Origin: Muraenolepis orangiensis
Lineage: Eukaryota; Chordata; Actinopteri; Gadiformes; Muraenolepididae
Length of the DNA stretch: 64,000 nt
Assembly: GCA_027704905.1 (NCBI GenBank)
Contig: CM051007.1
Location: 20,430,059 to 20,494,058, forward strand
Direction: 5' to 3'
Shown piece after piece: positions 31,201 to 41,200 of this stretch. Made by a program: the position numbers and the translations under genes. How positions within the stretch are numbered: position 1 is the stretch's first letter; each line of letters opens with the position of its first letter. A model generated the notes under the pieces. It made no database searches. It was given only the letters and a program-made list of their open reading frames with translations, and had not been told where the DNA came from.

Positions 31201-34200
31201 TGCGCCACTGCAAGTGCAAGCTGGACCAGGATTCTTGAGACTATTTAATAGTCATCCATATCACATTACACCATCATACTTTCTGGACTCATTACAGCCC
31301 CTGTACTGCACTGCATTTATGATGCTGCTGCACTACTGGCACTTTAAAATGCTTTTTTAAATGCTTTTTGTACAATTCAACACATGTACATATCATCCAT
31401 TGTTATTTTTATTGTGTACAGTATTTTTATAGTATTGTTTTAGAAATGTCATGGAATGGGGAGTAAGCATTCCATTGTACTAGCATATGGCAAATACAAA
31501 TTCTTGATTCTTCAATTTAAACCTTCTAATTGAGTCAATTACAACATTTCAATTGATCGCTTTAGTGAGTGTTCCGCTTATTTTTAATAAGGAGGACAAC
31601 ATGCCGACAACGTCACTTCCATAAACTGAGTGTTCAGACATTCTTTTGCAAAATATTAATCCACCACGGTCAAGACCCCGGCTAAATAATGGGTAACCTT
31701 TTTCAATGTGAAACCATGTAGCAGACCTGTGTAGCACAGTGGGGGATGCTTCTACTACACGGTGGGTACACAAACACCGTTGAACTGGGAGGCTGTACCG
31801 ACCTTTGACTGAGGTGTTGGTACAAGCCGTGATCCAACAGCACCAGCTCTGCCCGGCCGTCCCGACCCCGTCTCACCAGAACTGCAGCACCAGAAGGCAA
31901 CAATAATGAGGGACCCGCACTCAGTAGTGTGACAGAGTGGGCAGTAAATAACAATTAGTAACAATTACAGTAAACACACACACACACCCACAGCGATGGA
32001 GTTAGGAACCCCAGCTAGTCATCCGTCTTGTCCCTCCAGTGTGATGTGTAGTTCCTGTTGACTGACTGACATTTGCCATTGCCCCTTGTTTGATGTACTT
32101 ATTGTGTCAAATCTAGGGAGCTAACTTATTGTACCTTTACCTGAGCACTGGTTCTGCTCTTGGAAACTTGTGAGGAAGGAAGAAATGCATTTATGATTTC
32201 TAGTGACAAGTAGTTCTCTTGACTACCTATGTTGAATGCACTTATTGTAAGTCACTTTGGATAAAAAGCGTCTGCTAAATGACTGTAATGTAATGCAGTG
32301 ATATATATACGGGTTACCCACCGTTGCCCGGGTGTGGGTCTGCGTGAATGAAGCCAGTGCTGAAGATTTGCTCTGCGAACGTGCGGATCAGTTTGTCGGC
32401 CGTCTGCAAGGCAAGGCACACATTCACGATCATCACTGTGCTTATGGCTGAGATCATCATCATTATCATCTCGATCATCGTCATCTCTTACGTCTTGCAA
32501 ACTCAGTCCTTGTCTCTTGATCTCCGCTACGTTGTTCACTTTGCAGCCCTCGCAGAACTCGGCCGTCAGCACCCTCTGTGGGCGCAACACGAGAACACAC
32601 GCATGACTCGACCACGTCCGGATTCATTTAGGAGTCGAGGAGTGACACAGCGACACAGGGGGCCAACCCAGCCTTTTTTTTTTTTAAAAGAGGTGTGCGG
32701 AGAACACATGTTGAACAAAGTTCACGTATTGTATTCATGTGTTCCGATATAGAAGGGATGGCACTCAAGAGTGGCCAATTATAGAACACACTCCTGCGGC
32801 AGGATGGCGCAGTCTGTTGGGACTTGGACCCAACCCAACTTCCGGACTTCGACCGGAAGGTCGCCGGTTTAAGTCTCTGAAACACCAGGGTACTGCCGAG
32901 GTGCCCTTGACCAGACACTGCTCCCCCGGCGCTGTACATAAAATAGCTGCCAACTTGTCCTAATACTAGGATGGGTTAAATGCAGAGAAACTACATGTAT
33001 GTTTACATGTATGTGACCAACAAAGAGGATTCAATCCTCTAGATTTAGATTCAATCCTCTTATTAATTTAAAACTGAGCTACTTTTCACCCCTCACCTTA
33101 CTGGTTTCTTTCCAATAGACTTTGGGAACCACGATGAAGTTCAAGTGTTTGAGTTCCTCTGCGCACCTTTCCGAGTTCTTGGCCTCGTTTTCAAAGTCCA
33201 ACTCTTGGGCCAACGTCTCCTTCAAGTCCTGCAGCGATCAAGAAACACAGCGATCAATTCGATCAATGTATGGGATTTGCGGTCACAAAGTCACGATAAT
33301 ATGAGAGTCTCACGATGAGGACGGTACTCTGTTCGGGGTCACGTCCATTGTATTCATTAGATCTACCCCAACAAAAATGTTTGGAAGAATCATCGCTTGT
33401 CCCTAACCCTGAAGAACCCACCTTGAGCACCCATCGGAACCCAAAGCTGGGGTGCATCAACGCCACAACGTCCAAGAGGAATTCCAGCGTTCGGATGTCG
33501 CCGTGGAAGCGATCCCTGAGGTCTATGTATTGCACCTGTGAGGGAAAACACACAGATGAACGTCTAAACGGCTTCTTTCCAACCTAAAAATAGTGAGGAG
33601 GAGAAGACTCGGTGACTTCCGTCATGGCAAACGCACACCACAACACAACACATGCGGTACTCACCTTCACGGCGACTGGCGTGCCGTCAAACAGTTCCGC
33701 CTTGTGTACCTGGGCTAAACTGGCGGCGGCTATTGGCTCTGGATCAAACTTTCTAAACAGCTCCTCTGGGGATTTACCAAAGTCTTCTTTAAACAGAGCG
33801 TCCACCTGTCAATCAGAAAAACCGGAGTATAAACAAACGCGGCCTGCTGATCGTCTGCTGCCAACGTAGCAACGTAGACATGAATCCCCTTGACAGTGTG
33901 TCTAGGGTATTAATTTAGTAATTACCGCTTCTTAATTGTCTATGTATGAAAGCCCAACGAGGGACAGGGGGTTGCAAATAAGACTCTAGACTAGAAACCC
34001 CATAACGCAGCACATCTGGTCCATGTTTTAAACCTGCAACAATGCATGACTTCTGCATTGTCCCTGACAATCACCTCTTTGTATCCCCTGATCAGCGCCT
34101 TGTCCTCCAGTATCTGCAGTGTGCGGATGTACTCGGGGGGGAACAGGTGGTTGAAGGAGCAAAGACCCTGGCCCAGCTTGATGTAAATTCCGCCGTTTCT

Positions 34201-35308
34201 CACCGCGCCGCTCACCATGCGGTCGGCCGCCCTCTGGTGGCACGCAGACATGGCCGCCAGGTAGGGTGGGCTGCTCTGACAAGGAGCAGCACACACACAC
34301 ACATCTGTGACACACACATTTAGCTGCCGCTCGGAAGAAAACCTAGCCTTGGGCTCGGGTCTATATACTGTAATACATAGTATATGACAACTTAAAGCCA
34401 TTGATTTTCTTGCAATCAATTATACCTCATCGAGGTGGCGTAACGACATATTGGCGGTCCACCAGTAGTCCACTGAGATGATGCCCCCCACCGTGAGGGA
34501 TCTGAAAGAGGTGATCAACTATTTATTTTGTTTTTTTTCATCGAAGAACGGGTACACTGTTACGTGACGTGACACCATGACGTGATCAGACCTGCAGAGC
34601 CGTCCTTTGCCGTCCAACACGTTCCTCATCTTTCTCCTCTGCCGGGAGTCTGCCAGGGCGTACCCCAACCCCCCCATGGCGACGGCAACCGAAACCCCCA
34701 AAAGAACCCTCCGCTTCCACGTGGAGCTCTTCCCCTCCCTGGAAAGAGGTCAAGACGGGAGTGTAATTACAGGGGGTAGGTAGAGATGGTAATGGATTAT
34801 GGTCAGCTGTCATTGCAACAGTGGGTTCGAACTCACGACACCTGGCATGAGAGGCAGACGCTCTTAACAAGGGAAGCTAAAACCCACGGGCTCTAGCTTC
34901 ATTGCTTGAACATCCTTAAGGGGTCGGGGAGTGAGGTTTACTCTCACTGCACAGCACTACCGGCTGGCTTCCGTTACATCATGACGTTGACGTGCGACGC
35001 TCACCTCAGTGAACTACTCAGTGATCTGGTCAGGTGGTGGTGCAGGTGCTGGTGGTGTGGTGAGCCGGGATGGGCATATCTGGAGAACAGGGCCATGTGG
35101 CGCACACACACACGCACCTAGGAAGGGGACAAAAGCAAACGGCATGGGGACGATGGAACCGCCGTGCACACCTAGCCAGGCACAGCATCCGAGCGTCGCC
35201 GTGATAGTTTGTTGGGGTAGGGGTCCGGTCTGCATCAAGGCCATTGTGACCAGTCTAGAAACATTGTTGTTGATGTTGTTGTTTTACCACCAGTCTGTCT
35301 CTGTCTGT

Positions 35309-35355
<47 letters not shown>

Positions 35356-35962
35356 TGTGTGTGTGTGTGTCTGGGGGGGACAAAATGTCTTGACGCTGAC
35401 AAATTGCTTTACTGATTAGCCGTAGCCTATGTCAGGGACTTAAAACAAACATTTGTCAAGCGAGCAAGATCTGTGAGATGAAGGCCCTAAAGGTTTGGTG
35501 AGAGAAAACAAGCCGGTTGATCTTGTGACTTGTCTGCACCACTTTAATATGTTAAAAAAATAAATGGGGAAACTCGTCCAAGAGATCCAAAAAGGCTCCA
35601 GCAGCCTGCATTGCAGCTATCAAGACACTTGTATTACTACAATTGTAGTATTGAAATTGTATTACTACAATTATTATTAAACTATTACTATACCAATATG
35701 ACATGCTTTATTCACAACACTACTTCGTTCCTACAAAGACCACTTGATCATCTCTAACCCCATAATGTCTAACGTCTGTAATGTCTGCAGCAGCCATGAC
35801 CTATATTGCACATGTCAATAGACCGGTTGTTGTTCGAGACAACCGTGGAACCATTGAACTGGTCTGAGTTAGCTGGCTTCTGCTAAAAGCTACAGTTAGA
35901 CAAACAACACAAACAAACAAAAAACACTGAGACATTACCACTTTAGACGCCTCTGTAGCCAT
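25286..35962 (-). CDS. adck5: ADCK5, aarF/ABC1 domain-containing atypical kinase, complete
   Basis: UbiB/COQ8-family kinase-like protein, probably mitochondrial; substrate unknown. 585 residues (human about 580). Exons (descending): 35962-35939, 35117-35005, 34738-34592, 34501-34426, 34275-34075, 33805-33665, 33535-33422, 33228-33097, 32575-32492, 32403-32322, 31881-31803, 28556-28465, 27905-27653, 26838-26722, 25388-25286. Seen: hydrophobic segment at residues about 57-75; KLGQ at 153-156 (KxGQ signature); A-rich loop AAAS at 213-216; VAVK with Lys234; HADPHPGN at 364-371; LLDHG at 386-390 (DFG equivalent). The start chosen is the 8-codon exon at 35962, which joins in frame to 35117. A Met at 35096 in exon 2 is an alternative. 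Transposons sit in the two longest 3' introns: a Tc1 relic between the last two exons and a larger relic between 31803 and 28556. The donors after 31803 (GTCGGT) and 34592 (GTCTGA) are weak. Confidence 0.97.
25429..26651 (+). mobile_element. Tc1-like DNA transposon, non-autonomous relic
   Basis: Inverted terminal repeats of at least 85 bp start CAGTGAAGGAAATAATT on the left and CAGTGTAGGAAATAATT (minus strand) on the right, each flanked by TA (25427-25428, 26652-26653), the Tc1/mariner target. The internal transposase frame is damaged. It is inserted in the last adck5 intron, antisense to that gene. Confidence 0.93.
25754..26536 (+). pseudogene. Tc1-like transposase, deleted and with a premature stop
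   Basis: One frame spans 260 codons against about 340 in intact relatives. It opens MGKTKEPSKDIRDKIVD and then skips to LNHSDVHW, so most of the helix-turn-helix DNA-binding region is missing. The catalytic region is partly kept: SDETKIEIFG (first Asp), QHDNDPKHT (second Asp) and SPDLNPKENLW (Glu), a DD34E-type core. A TAG at 25949-25951 interrupts it in frame. The protein cannot be functional. Confidence 0.9.
27345..27617 (-). repeat. tRNA-derived SINE copy 4 with internal insertion
   Basis: Minus-strand copy: head CGTCTGTTAAGACTTGG, body GAGGTGCCCTTGAGCAAGG, tail GGATGGGTTAAATGCAGAG. About 50 extra bases lie between head and body (27480-27545). It ends 36 bases from adck5 exon 13 (27653-27905). 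Confidence 0.78.
27955..28115 (+). repeat. L2-like LINE 3' UTR fragment
   Basis: Contains TACCTATTGTGTACAATCTA, CCTGAGCACTG, CTACCGATGTTGAATG and CAAGTCACTTTGGACAAAGG. It aligns by eye with 32075-32296 over its whole length. Confidence 0.6.
28778..31240 (+). mobile_element. Decayed transposon-like element of an unclassified transposase-like family
   Basis: The 2.5 kb block lies in the adck5 intron between exons 31803-31881 and 28465-28556, antisense to the gene, and is dominated by one broken protein frame (see the pseudogene entry). The left end may be near AGGGTGCATCAAAATACAC at 28778, inferred from its position and from the following GGGTGCTCAAATTG. I found no matching inverted end on the right, where a retroelement-like tail (31340-31515) follows. 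The boundaries are therefore uncertain. Confidence 0.6.
29208..31238 (+). pseudogene. Frameshifted transposase-like protein with FDTTASNTG motif
   Basis: Segments in shifting frames: 29208-29390 (ACDKMVAL), 29398-29787 (NNKLRHIPQAMHSS, Glu/Gln-rich), 29711-30223 (RGLIKESGGNWAKVF), 30177-30290 (DQFVNMAFDTTASNTGHL), 30308-30940 (PGALHKARWMAKLLYTLK, ALERHLWYLTGEMLPLALFS), 30846-31238 (NDCAERGVKLPSDF). At least five frameshifts, and probably a deletion after LGR (about 30290), destroy it. From memory, proteins with this motif order are scattered as uncharacterised, multi-copy, transposase-like families in cnidarians, arthropods and other invertebrates. No accession or superfamily can be given from sequence alone. 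High coding quality between lesions suggests the insertion is not ancient. Confidence 0.6.
31340..31515 (+). repeat. Retroelement-like 3' tail
   Basis: AT-rich text with TTGTACAATTCAACACATG, GCATTCCATTGTACTAGCA and the ending AAATTCTTGATTCTT, a pattern typical of fish non-LTR element tails. It may be the end of the preceding element or an independent insertion. Confidence 0.4.
32075..32296 (+). repeat. L2-like LINE 3' UTR fragment
   Basis: Contains CCTGAGCACTGGTTCTGC, CTACCTATGTTGAATGCACT, GTAAGTCACTTTGGATAAAA and CGTCTGCTAAATGACTGTAA. It is the best-preserved plus-orientation tail in the window and ends 26 bases from adck5 exon 10 (32322-32403). Confidence 0.7.
32796..33058 (+). repeat. tRNA-derived SINE copy 5, near full length
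   Basis: Head GCGGCAGGATGGCGCAGTCT with box B-like GCCGGTTTAAGTC, body GAGGTGCCCTTGACCAG, tail GGATGGGTTAAATGCAGAG and CAAAGAGGATTCAATCCTC. It lies between adck5 exons 8 and 9. Confidence 0.8.
35306..35371. repeat. (GT)n microsatellite in adck5 intron 1
   Basis: About 30 GT units with occasional CT. The remainder of intron 1 (35118-35938) is AT-rich and holds nothing else I recognise. Confidence 0.95.
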
Positions 35963-36100
35963 ACTTCCTGGGTGCCCCTGGCAGCGCTGTCACGACGGAC
36001 GGTAGTCAGGGGCTCGACAACCGGCTTCGTGTTTGTCGTATTGGCGGCCAAGTAACCTTGGGGTATTCGGTTAGTCTTTCGGTCCCCCCCCCCACGTGAC
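35963..36100 (-). promoter_or_regulatory. Probable adck5 promoter / 5' UTR
   Basis: On the minus strand there is an inverted CCAAT at 36044-36040 beside GCCGCC, and an ETS-like CAGGAAGT directly upstream of the start codon, in a moderately CpG-rich patch. No TATA box is seen. Inference from motifs. Confidence 0.4.
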
Positions 36101-36160
36101 TCCCCCTATATGTAAGGTTACGCCTATTTGATGACGTATTTTATCACGTGTCAATAGGTC

Positions 36161-36321
36161 CTTCTGGTTCGCCCCTCTGGTTCGTTCACCCGGGTTCACC
36201 CCCTTCTGGTTCCACCCTCGGGTTCGCCCCATTTCTGGTTCCACCCTCGGGTTCGCCCTCTTCTGGTTCCACCCTCTGGTTCGTCCCGGGTTCCACCCTC
36301 TGGTTCGTCCCTGATTCGTCG
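36161..36321. repeat. 28-bp minisatellite upstream of adck5
   Basis: Five to six imperfect units related to TTCTGGTTCCACCCTCGGGT followed by TCGCCC. It begins about 200 bases beyond the adck5 start codon. Confidence 0.88.
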
Positions 36322-37916
36322 GCTTCGTGCCGCCCAGATGACCCATTCATTCATTCAGTCGCGTCAACGCAATGCTGTTCTATCAGCGATGGCATTTAAA
36401 AGCAATATTTTACGGCAATTTCTCAACAAATGTGGAACTCTTGTTTTTTGGTTTGTTTGCTCCAAACTTTTCAGTTCAAAACAAACAGGGCACTCTTGTT
36501 CATAGAAGCGCGGATTGTACAGGATATTGATTCTAGATGTATTTATATATATATATGATGCTTTGATTGTGTGCATGTGTCTCTGCTCCTGCAAGACATC
36601 ATCATGTGATGGAACCCCATGTGGAAACCTGGGATGGGCTATGCTCCCCATGGATCTCCTCACCTGATCCTGGGTCATTTTGAGACTTTCTCCTCTCCTT
36701 TCTTCTCATGCCGAGATCTCAGAAGAAGTGGAAGCACACACATCAGTCTGGAGGAGGAAGTCATTTAAACATATATTTGAGCTCCATCATTTCATTGTGA
36801 GGCTATAAGCATTTACAAGAGAATATGTTGTTTTAACATGGCAGCAACTCTGCCTTGGAAGTCAAGAATTATCCAAGAAAATGAATAGGAAAAATATAAA
36901 TAATTCAAATAAGAAAGTCTTGACAAAGTCTTTCATTGCCAAGTAATACAAAGCATTTTTTCATGTTATGCTGATATATTATATATATTATATATGCATA
37001 TATTTATCCTGTTTTTCATAATTGCATACCCCTGATCACATACCGGTTGAATACTTGTATACTTACCTGTATACACCTGTATATATATATAACTATTATT
37101 ATGCACATATCTCATACATACTCTATAAGTAATTGTATAACCGTTTTTATACCTAGTAGACTGTATTTTAGTAACTGTAAACTGTAAATGATATATTACT
37201 ATGCACTTTACGGCAACATTTGCACTCTTGTTACTGTACTGTACTTGTCCTGTACAATGACAATACATTAGAATCGAATCGAATAATATCCACAATATTT
37301 GTTTACCAAATCTGCACAATGGTGCAGACAGGCTAGTTGTGCATTTCCATTATGCCATGGAAATGAAACGAAGAGAAAATGTACCCATGAGATCAGAAAA
37401 GCAAGTCATTTCATCTTACATCGTCTTGCATCATCTTCTTACATCGGAAAGTCTGTAATGGGTCCCATGGCACTTATCTGTGTTTACCTTTATGGAACAT
37501 TGTAGATCCATTAAGATTAATCATGAACAACATAACAACTGCACAAACTACTATAAACTCAACTAAAGTGGTGCCTGAGAATGGCATGGTATTAAGTTGA
37601 TGTTTCTTACTTTGACCACTAGGAGTAGTGGATGTTTTATATTGTCTATATAATGTTTGGTAAAGGAGCGCGTCGCCAGTTCTGCGAATTGGCACGGCAG
37701 GCTCCATCTTGTTGCAACTGATGAATTTGATGCTCTGTTCAATAAACACCTTGACCTTAGTATCCGGACCTCTGAGAAAGATTCTTATTCCACCGAGTAG
37801 AAATTATACTACAATACTAAAGACATTTAACCTGTGTTAATGTTTTATTTTATTTGACTTTTATATTTTTTTTTATACTTTTTTTAGTTTAACTGTTTAG
37901 TTGTGTTTAGTTTTCA
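36322..37916. other. adck5-ctdp1 intergenic stretch, no gene seen
   Basis: AT-rich. 37190-37290 has a non-LTR-tail look (GTACTTGTCCTGTACAATGA then CAATACATTAGAATCGAATC). Short TA runs lie at 36544-36557, 36971-36999 and 37079-37091. No coding exon or RNA gene is supported. Confidence 0.5.
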
Positions 37917-38271
37917 GTAACACGAGGAACCACCAAACACGTCAGTCTCATCACACGGACTATCGAAAGCTGTGTGACAACCGGAAGCTGCATGTCTACC
38001 GGAAACTGCACGCTCCTGTAGCCGCAGCCTTCCTGTTTACGGGCGGGAAGAGCGAACCGGAGCGGACCGACGTAGTGTTTTGTATATTCGCTTATTCTCA
38101 CAAATCGACTACGCGTTCGTCCGTAGTCGTCGGGGGGGGAAACAAAAATACCTTTTTACTTTGCATGTACATGACGGGCGAAGAATTGCAAAGATTCAAT
38201 GTTATTTTACACGCGCCATTATTATTATTATTATTATCACACGTTGACGGGATTTTAGAGCGCAAAAACCG
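37917..38271 (+). promoter_or_regulatory. Probable ctdp1 promoter and 5' UTR
   Basis: Two ETS/GABP-type cores, CCGGAAG at 37981 and CCGGAAA at 37999, lead into GC-rich sequence running through exon 1 (a CpG-island-like stretch of about 38240-38660). There is no TATA box. A (TTA)n run at 38218-38237 precedes the ATG at 38272. Confidence 0.45.
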
Positions 38272-41200
38272 ATGGAGGACCCCGCGGACTCTGGCGGCGG
38301 CGAAGCGGCGCAGGGCCCCGCGGCGCAGGTGGCGGACATCCGCTGGCCGAGCGGAGCGCCGCCTCTGCGTCTGCTGGAGTGGAAGGTCAAACCCGGGTCC
38401 CTCGTCAACGTGGACTCGGTGCTGGCGCTGGGCGCCCCGATTATCTCCTCTGAGACCGGCGGCGCCAAACCCCCGGCGCCGCCACACAAGCACGTCAACA
38501 GGCTCCCGGAGAAGAAGGTGAAGTCGGACCGCGCCGGGGTGATCAAGGAGCTGTGCTGTCAGCTCGGACAGGTCATCCCCCCCGGGTGAGTGGAGCGGTA
38601 GTCCCCCGGCACGAGCTTGTCTATACCTCCGACCCCTCACGCGCCGTTGTCCGTTAAAAGACACGGACAACACGGTCCAACCCCCCCCCCCCGGCACGGT
38701 GCTTTGCGATGAGCCATAGAGTTACATGCATTAGCATGGAGGCTAGCGATGGCAGCTAGTCCGCTAGCTAACACACACACACACACCGATCTGCTCAGCG
38801 GCGGGATGGGTGTCAGAAAACAACACCGCCAGGCGCAAAACTTTTTAACACTTTATTTTTCTTTATGTTTTGGATATAGACGGACTGAGGTACACACTGT
38901 GATGTCTTTCTATATTAAATACGTGTGTGTGTGTTTTAACACTTACCTTATCTGGCTAAAGTCAACGTAGCGCTTCGTATTAGACGGGTGTAGCGGACCG
39001 TACACCAAGTATAATAACACTTAACTGTCGCTCCCAAAGATCAAAACAGACATGACAGAAATATTTATAACGCTTATATAACGCTTGCTTTATCGTCCAT
39101 ACAATGATAAGAATAGCACATGCTGTTGGCAGACGCTAGTCCGCAGAGAGGGTTTGTTTACTTCTTATGTCAACGCACAAAGTACTTTCTGTGGAAATGC
39201 GTACACATCCAGCTGCACTTGTAAGAGCAAACATATAATAATTGCATTTCATATCAGAGAACCAACATAAGTGGAAGTGTGTTGTTGTTTTTTATAGATG
39301 CAAAATAATAATACACCTGCCACTCAGAAACAGGAACAGCGTAGTTGCACATGCTCAGAAGAAGCACTTCTGTCAACAGTTCAGTTAAATACTATTAGTG
39401 TTGGCAAACGTATTAAATTCGTCTTGTGTGTTGTAGGGCTCCAATCCAAGTCTTTACTTCAACCTGTTTCCAATCTGCACATTATTTCCCTGCATCTTGA
39501 ATATGTCTTGACTTCTGGCTGATATGTCATCGCTACAATTCAGACGGGTCACTCAAAATTACCTGACATTGTGCAAAATTGGCTTATCTCACTTTTATTT
39601 CCATTTGCAGGGGTGTCATTGTCCGGATTGAAGAATGCTGCCACCCCACAGTGATGAAAGGACTGTGTGCTGAATGTGGACAGGATCTGACACAGTAAGG
39701 AAGCCTTATTCTCTCCAGAGTCCAAGTGTACAAGCCACTGTATTGCATTGTATTCCAAACCGGCACTTCAATCATTGAACTCAGCTAATTTGTTTTCTGT
39801 CTAAATCTATTTGCACAGAAGAAGATTCATATATTACACGTTTTTAACAAAGTCAATGGCAGTGACTTTCATAGTGCGGGTTAAAGATGCTTAATATGCA
39901 TAATATGACATCTGGAATATCAATCCCTTATCCAGTATTCAGTGACTTTAACATTTTCATTCCCCATACTGTATGTCTATTAAGTGTGGAAAACGATATC
40001 TTTGTATTAGATATTTTTAGATGTTTTATAATACCCATCAGCACCTTTTCTTAATTGATATCAATTTAATGGAATATACTGTATACGATTTATGAGATGG
40101 CATATGTCCACATGACAATGCCTGACAATGGATTATGGTGATAAACAATTTTAAAAGAAAGGGTAATGTTATCGTTTTAGAATGTTGAAGCCACCGCAAC
40201 TGTTCTAATAGGGCTGGGGATTATGGAAAAATATATTGGCATGAAAGTCGAGGGAAATTTTACATGATATTGTTGTTATACATGTCATTATGCTTATGAA
40301 TTACAAATATCATTGAACATGGGGTAAATACCTTAAAGTACATGTAGAAGTAGATGTTAAAGTTCACCAGACAAATTCTGCTTATATATTGTGGTGATGT
40401 GGGCATATGTTCTCACAATTAATTTAGATGACAAATAGCCTATTATCTTTACTTTATAACTATACAATACCACTCGGAGACAATCACCAATAATGTTTAG
40501 AATAGCCTTACTTTCTATAGTGAAAAAATGTTGTGTACATCACATTAAAGCCAGCAGGTGGCGCCAGATATTGTGCATGTGAGTAGGACACCTAATAACA
40601 TTTCCTTCACTGGCATCAAGTACTTTGGAAAACAATTTGAGATGGCAGGCTGCGCTTATATAAAGAGCTTACACACATTTCTGTCTGGCGCATTCTAATG
40701 GCCATGGGCCAGTTATAATGTACGTCAATTGAGCAACTGCATAAGCAGAGGTGCACAAATCCACGGCTGTGAGTTATTGACCAGAAGTCCCTATTACCAT
40801 GGGCGTGTGATGCCAGCAACAAAATTAACAAGCTTGTTTTTAGAACGCACACTCAAAAGCATGTGTTGATATTTTCAATGTCAATAAATCTATTGAAATA
40901 TATATTCATACCCCCTCTACTGCAGTAGATGCACACACACACACACACACACACACATACATTTTAATTGTAAGATTGCTCCCCCACTCAATCCATTTAT
41001 TTTCCACTGTTCTCTCCTCCTCTCAGGCTACAGGGCACAAATGGGAATCAGCAAGTGCCCATCTCCACGGCAACGGTCTCCATGGTGCACAGCGTTCCTG
41101 AGTTGATGGTCAGCTCAGAGGTAAGCCGTGATGATCTGAGGGGAGAGGGTAGAGTGGTGGTTGGTGGTGGTGGTTATTGTAGAATATGTACATTCAGATT

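Noticed and set aside
38098..38697. 199-codon antisense frame and overlapping sense frame at ctdp1 exon 1
   Set aside because: Shadow frames of CpG-rich exon 1; only the frame starting at 38272 continues through exon 2 as FCP1.
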